Shown here: positions 53,330 through 56,716 of the stretch, piece after piece
Layout: each line of letters starts with the position of its first letter
How positions within the stretch are numbered: position 1 is the first letter of the stretch
Assembly (NCBI GenBank): GCA_005888335.1
Contig: VAWY01000061.1
Coordinates: 1-56,716, forward strand
Direction: 5' to 3'
Source: Actinomycetota bacterium
Lineage (GTDB): Bacteria; Actinomycetota; Thermoleophilia; Solirubrobacterales; Solirubrobacteraceae
DNA length: 56,716 nucleotides
Position numbers and translations under genes: made by a program
The notes under the pieces: generated by a model
The model's input: the letters and a program-made list of their open reading frames with translations, nothing else
Database searches by the model: none
Told to the model about the DNA's origin: nothing

Positions 53330-53354
53330 TATATCGTGATAGCTCAACGATATA
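53330..53354. promoter_or_regulatory. Candidate PadR operator
   Basis: Perfect 8-bp arms TATATCGT (53330-53337) and ACGATATA (53347-53354) with a 9-base spacer lie just upstream of the padR-type gene. The A+T-rich arms stand out in this G+C-rich window. Confidence 0.6.
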
Positions 53355-53438
53355 AGGTTCATCGCGCGGCGTCAATGGTCTCGCGAAAGCACGATCCGGC
53401 CCACGTCGGCTCACCGTGTGTCGCGTGAGGTCAGCGGC

Positions 53439-53942
53439 TCAGCGAAGACGGCCCCATCGGGACGGCGGCCAGATGCGCGCGCGGGCCCGTCCGATGAGAT
53501 CGCTGGTCGCCACCGAGCCGAACGATCGTGAGTCCGTCGAGTCGCCCCGGCTGTCGCCGAGCACGAAGACCGAATGGGCTGCGACGGTGACCGGGCCGAA
53601 GTACACGCCGTCGATGGCGTCCGGGTCCGCGTAGGGCTCGAGGCGCCGCGCGCCGTTGACGATGAGCACGCCGTCCTCGATCGCGACGGTGTCGCCGCCC
53701 ACCGCGACGACGCGCTTGAGCATGATCTCCCCCGTGCCGGGCGCGCGGAAGACGACGAGCTCGCCGTGTCGCGGCGTTGCGCGGCCGCGGTACGCGAGCT
53801 TGTCGACAAGGACGTGATCACCGCGTGAGAGCGTCGGCGCCATGCTGTCCGACGGGATCGCGAACGGCTCCGCGACGCTCAGCCGCACGACAAGCAGGAC
53901 GCCGACCACCGCCGCGACGAGCACGGCGAGCCGCGTGCTCAC
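53439..53942 (-). CDS. lepB: Signal peptidase I
   Basis: The 167-aa protein has one N-terminal membrane helix (about 5-20), box B IPSDSMAPTL with catalytic Ser33, box D LKRVVAVGGD with general-base Lys76, and box E-like VFVLGDSRGDSTDSRSFGSV. It cleaves Sec signal peptides on the outer face of the membrane. It starts with GTG overlapping the stop of the upstream membrane-protein gene (GTGA). It may process the adjacent exported oxidase or be a general enzyme. Confidence 0.93.
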   Translation of the reverse strand: MSTRLAVLVAAVVGVLLVVRLSVAEPFAIPSDSMAPTLSRGDHVLVDKLAYRGRATPRHGELVVFRAPGTGEIMLKRVVAVGGDTVAIEDGVLIVNGARRLEPYADPDAIDGVYFGPVTVAAHSVFVLGDSRGDSTDSRSFGSVATSDLIGRARARIWPPSRWGRLR

Positions 53943-54430
53943 CCGAATCCCTGGCCGAGCCGCATGGCCCACAGCGCCAGGCCGGCCACGAGCAGGAGGT
54001 TGAGGGTCCACCGCCGCGACCGGCCGCCGGCGAGCGCCAGCAACAGCGCGACCACGAGGATCTCGGCGGCGGTGGTCGCGACGTCGACCGCCCCGGCCGC
54101 CTCTTTGACGCGCGCGTGGGGGCCGAGCGGGACGCCCTCGGTGCGGCTGTAGACGTACATCCCGACGACGGCGAGGTTGCCGGCGATGCCGAGCAGGACG
54201 ACCTTCGGCCCCGGCCGGCGCAGCACGACCGGGCCGTACAGCAACTGGAACACGCCGGCCGCCAGGAAGAACGCGCCGTAGGCCCACCAGTCGCGCCAGT
54301 GCGACTGCATGTACGCGAGGTGCACGTAGCCGGCGCCGGCCGACAGGAACGCGGCCGCCGGCGCGACGTACCACGCGGTCGACGCGTGGGCCGCCGTCCT
54401 GCGAGGCGATGCGACGGGAAGGCCCGACAC
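53939..54430 (-). CDS. Membrane protein of unknown function
   Basis: The 163-aa protein has four predicted transmembrane helices (about 20-38, 50-67, 77-93, 113-137 with a further hydrophobic end). TAWYVAPAAAFLSAGAGYVHLAY, HWRDWWAYGAFFLAAGVFQLLYG and GIAGNLAVVGMYVYSRTEG are the core segments. The His in the first helix and HW pair are the only polar landmarks. It lies between the multicopper oxidase and signal peptidase genes with overlaps or a 3-base gap, so the three form one operon. Function unknown. Confidence 0.8.
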   Translation of the reverse strand: MSGLPVASPRRTAAHASTAWYVAPAAAFLSAGAGYVHLAYMQSHWRDWWAYGAFFLAAGVFQLLYGPVVLRRPGPKVVLLGIAGNLAVVGMYVYSRTEGVPLGPHARVKEAAGAVDVATTAAEILVVALLLALAGGRSRRWTLNLLLVAGLALWAMRLGQGFG

Positions 54431-54433
54431 GGC

Positions 54434-56293
54434 TCAGCGCCGCTTGCGCTTGCGCTTGTGCCGCGCGACCTTGCGCTTCGGCGCCTTGCGCGGGGCCGGC
54501 TTGCACCTGACGACCTTCTTGGCCCTCGCGTTCCGGCGGCGGGCCTTTCGCGAGGCCGGCTTGCAGGTCTTGCGCTTCTTCTTCGGCTTGCGCGTGAACT
54601 TCGGGGTGTTCGGGCTCCTCGGCGCCAGTGGCCTGGGCGATGGGCCCGCCGCGGAGCCGCTCGAACCCGACCCTGAGTCGCCGCCATGGTCCTCGTCGTC
54701 GCGCGGGGGGCGCGTGAAGAGCGCCCCCGCCGGCAGGTTCTTGCACGGATCGGCGCGGACGGGGTTGTGAAGACCGCCGTCGTCGCCGACCTGGAACTGG
54801 GCCATCATGTCGTGGTCCTCGTGAACCAGGTTGTGGCAGTGCATCATGTACTTGCCGCGCTGGTGCTCGAAGCGCATGATCACGCGGACCTTCTCGCCCT
54901 CGCCCACGTAGACGACGTCCTTCGCTCCGAGCTCGTGCGGCAGGGGCGGCCGGCCGTTGCGGTCGAGCACCTTGAAGTCCACGAGGTGGATGTGCACCGG
55001 GTGGAACCACCCGTTCGAGCGGGTCTCGAGCTCCCAGATCTCGACGTCCTCGAACCCCGGGTTGGCGATGGTGAACTCGTAGTCACTGTTGACCACGTCT
55101 TCCCACGTCGTCCCGTTGATCGTCCACCGCCCGCCGGTGCGCTCGAAGCGGAAGTTGCGCGTTCGCACCGCGTCGGACTCGGTGAGCCCCATGACGTTCA
55201 TGTTGGGGTTCAGGTCGCGCGGCACCTCGTTGTTCGCCGAGCTCGACACCGCCGCGCCGACCTGGAACGCCATGACCACGCCGGTGGTCTCGAAGTCGAT
55301 GTTGTTGTCCGGCCCGAGGTTTTTGAGCACCACGCGCTGACCCGGCCGGTACCTGGCGAAGTCGATGACGACCTCGTAGCGCTCGGCCATGCCGATGCGG
55401 AAGTTGCCCACGGGCTGCGGGTGGGGCATCAGCCCGCCGTCGGTGCCGATGATCGTCAGCGGCTCGCCCGTGTCCAGCGCGAGGTCGTACGAGCGCGAGA
55501 CCGACGCGTTGAGCACCCGGAACCGGTACTTGCGCGGCTCGACCTGCATGAGCGGCCACGGCCTGCCGTTGACAAGGATGACGTCGCCGTAGATCCCCGA
55601 CTCGCTGTTGTCGTCGATGATCAGATCGCCGTTGGACTGGAACATCGCGTCCTTGAGGATCAGCGGGACGTCGTACTCCCCGTGCGGGATCGGGAGCGCC
55701 AGCTCGACCGGGTCGTGGAGGATGTACTGCGCCGCCAGGCCCATGTAGGCGTTCTCGGCGGTGATGTGGACGCCGTGGTCGTGGTACCAGAGCGTGCGCG
55801 CGTCCTGGATGTTCGGGTAGTGGTAGTCCTTGTACTGCCCGGGGTTGGTGATGTCGCTGGCGTAGCCGTCGTACTCCGGCAGCGAGCAGGACCCGTGCAG
55901 GTGCGTCGAGGTCCAGACGTTGTAGCGCAGCTGCGGATGGACGCTCGGCAGGTCGTTGGTCTGGCGCACAACGGCCGCCTGTCCCTGACGGTTCATGATC
56001 GTCGGGCCCGGCGTGATCCCGTTGTAGCCCCAGATCGTCGTCTGCAGCCCCGGCAGGATCTCGGCCTTCGTCTGCCGCTGGACGATGTCGTAGTACGCGG
56101 TGGTCGCGTCCTCGAAGACCGGCTGCAGCACCGGCGGCGTGGCGAACGGCACCGTGAACGGCTGCGGCAGTTGGCTCGTCGGAATGCGATTGGTGAGCGC
56201 CAGCTCCGTGCGCGCGACGCGCTCGAGCGGCAGCATGAGCGCAGCGCTGCTGAAGAGACCGAACTTCAGAAGGTCTCGACGGCTGAGCTCCAC
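54434..56293 (-). CDS. Tat-exported three-domain multicopper oxidase (bilirubin oxidase/CotA-like)
   Basis: The 619-aa protein has a Tat signal (SRRDLLKFGLFSSAALMLP) and all four copper motifs: THLHG, WYHDHGVH, HPVHIHL and MHCHNLVHEDHDMM, so type 1, 2 and 3 sites are complete. It oxidises phenols, bilirubin-like compounds or metal ions while reducing O2 to water outside the cell. After the oxidase domain (about residue 500) comes an acidic Asp/Gly/Ser linker, then a strongly basic Lys/Arg tail of about 55 residues with three Cys-containing repeats (CKPA). Start is GTG with no clear ribosome site. It is first in an operon with the membrane protein and signal peptidase. Confidence 0.93.
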   Translation of the reverse strand: MELSRRDLLKFGLFSSAALMLPLERVARTELALTNRIPTSQLPQPFTVPFATPPVLQPVFEDATTAYYDIVQRQTKAEILPGLQTTIWGYNGITPGPTIMNRQGQAAVVRQTNDLPSVHPQLRYNVWTSTHLHGSCSLPEYDGYASDITNPGQYKDYHYPNIQDARTLWYHDHGVHITAENAYMGLAAQYILHDPVELALPIPHGEYDVPLILKDAMFQSNGDLIIDDNSESGIYGDVILVNGRPWPLMQVEPRKYRFRVLNASVSRSYDLALDTGEPLTIIGTDGGLMPHPQPVGNFRIGMAERYEVVIDFARYRPGQRVVLKNLGPDNNIDFETTGVVMAFQVGAAVSSSANNEVPRDLNPNMNVMGLTESDAVRTRNFRFERTGGRWTINGTTWEDVVNSDYEFTIANPGFEDVEIWELETRSNGWFHPVHIHLVDFKVLDRNGRPPLPHELGAKDVVYVGEGEKVRVIMRFEHQRGKYMMHCHNLVHEDHDMMAQFQVGDDGGLHNPVRADPCKNLPAGALFTRPPRDDEDHGGDSGSGSSGSAAGPSPRPLAPRSPNTPKFTRKPKKKRKTCKPASRKARRRNARAKKVVRCKPAPRKAPKRKVARHKRKRKRR

Positions 56294-56448
56294 AGGGAGA
56301 AAGAATCTCCGGACCGCAGGCGCGGGTCATAAGCAATTCGCGCGGGTGCGATTGCGAGTTGCCCCCGCTGCGGCCGCCGTTCGAAACCGCTCCTGCGAAC
56401 GTGCGCAGGTCCAACGCGTAGCCGGAATCTCCCTGCTCTTCGCGCGTT

Positions 56449-56716
56449 TCAGCCCGGCCGCACCACGCTCCGGGGTTGCAAGAAGCACCTAACGCGCATA
56501 CGAAGTCGCGATGGCGGCGACACCCTGCGCCGGCGAACCGTGCGCACCGTCTCGCCGCGCCGAGGCCGACAGCTGATCGTGAGCAGCGCCCTGCCGGCGC
56601 CCGTCACGCGCGCATCGAGCGCCCATCCGTCCACCCGGCGCACGACGCTCGTGCGCAACCGAAGCCGCGCCTCGGCGGGCGACGGCACGTTGCAGGCAAC
56701 GTCGGCGCACAGGAAC
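56449..56716 (-). CDS. Unidentified protein, C-terminal fragment at window edge
   Basis: The frame is open from the right edge to a stop at 56449 (about 88 codons). RLRLRTSVVRRVDGWALDARVTGAG and LLTISCRPRRGETVR read as beta-strand-rich, Arg-rich sequence, as in a surface-protein domain. Third codon positions are mostly G or C. The start and function lie outside the window. Confidence 0.45.
   Translation of the reverse strand, partial: FLCADVACNVPSPAEARLRLRTSVVRRVDGWALDARVTGAGRALLTISCRPRRGETVRTVRRRRVSPPSRLRMRVRCFLQPRSVVRPG

Noticed and set aside
1..56716. tRNA, rRNA, CRISPR, insertion sequence, prophage or integrase genes
   Set aside because: Looked for on both strands and not seen; no clustered direct repeats, transposase motifs or tRNA-like cloverleaf sequences were recognised by eye.

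Overview
The window is very G+C-rich DNA with dense, short-spaced genes, many GTG starts and many 4-base GTGA/ATGA gene overlaps. The gene families fit a soil actinobacterium of the Thermoleophilia (Solirubrobacterales) type: an F420-type LLM oxidoreductase, PadR, PucR, HxlR and WYL regulators, a wax ester synthase, MpaB oxygenase, SRAP protein and Tat-exported multicopper oxidases. The taxon is an inference. I see no rRNA, tRNA, CRISPR array, insertion sequence or phage gene. No stretch over about 300 bases lacks a candidate gene; the longest gap (17639-17925) holds one small possible gene.

Layout, left to right. 1-6.6 kb: the end of a GH9 glycosidase, a divergent GlmS, a GT2 glycosyltransferase and an OmpR-type two-component system. 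6.6-13 kb: tautomerase, bicupin plus amidase, a DrrAB-like ABC exporter, and a VOC protein divergent from a WYL regulator. 13-20.5 kb: beta-phosphoglucomutase with a broken GH65 phosphorylase, wax ester synthase, alpha/beta hydrolase, SRAP and aldo/keto reductase. 20.5-27 kb: cupin, an acylphosphatase-like/LigD-phosphoesterase fusion, GNAT, a lower-G+C pair of secreted proteins, and two tandem multicopper oxidase genes, one frameshifted. 27-33.4 kb: crotonase, polysaccharide deacetylase, then an HxlR regulator divergent from a five-gene redox operon. 33.4-43.6 kb: cyclase, patatin, NarL-type two-component system, CPBP protease, methyltransferase, LLM oxidoreductase, two divergent secreted proteins and a FUSC-like membrane protein. 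43.6-56.7 kb: winged-helix protein, flavin monooxygenase plus broken SDR with a PucR regulator, tenA behind a TPP riboswitch, a lyase/hydratase/CoA-transferase operon, PadR regulator, signal peptidase, a third multicopper oxidase and an edge fragment.

The strongest unusual signal is in the HxlR-linked operon. An AhpD-like gene (31023-31613) stays in one frame through an in-frame TGA that sits exactly at the second, peroxidatic Cys of the E-x11-C-x2-C-x3-H motif. A hairpin with a GGUC loop follows 17 bases later, at nearly the spacing of the E. coli fdhF SECIS. This is a candidate selenocysteine-containing peroxidase; the Sec machinery itself is not in the window.

Four other genes are broken by frame changes (GH65 near 14.11 kb, PKD-like protein near 23.17 kb, multicopper oxidase near 26.36 kb, SDR near 45.28 kb). 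Real gene decay and assembly error cannot be told apart from sequence alone, and this also tempers the TGA interpretation.
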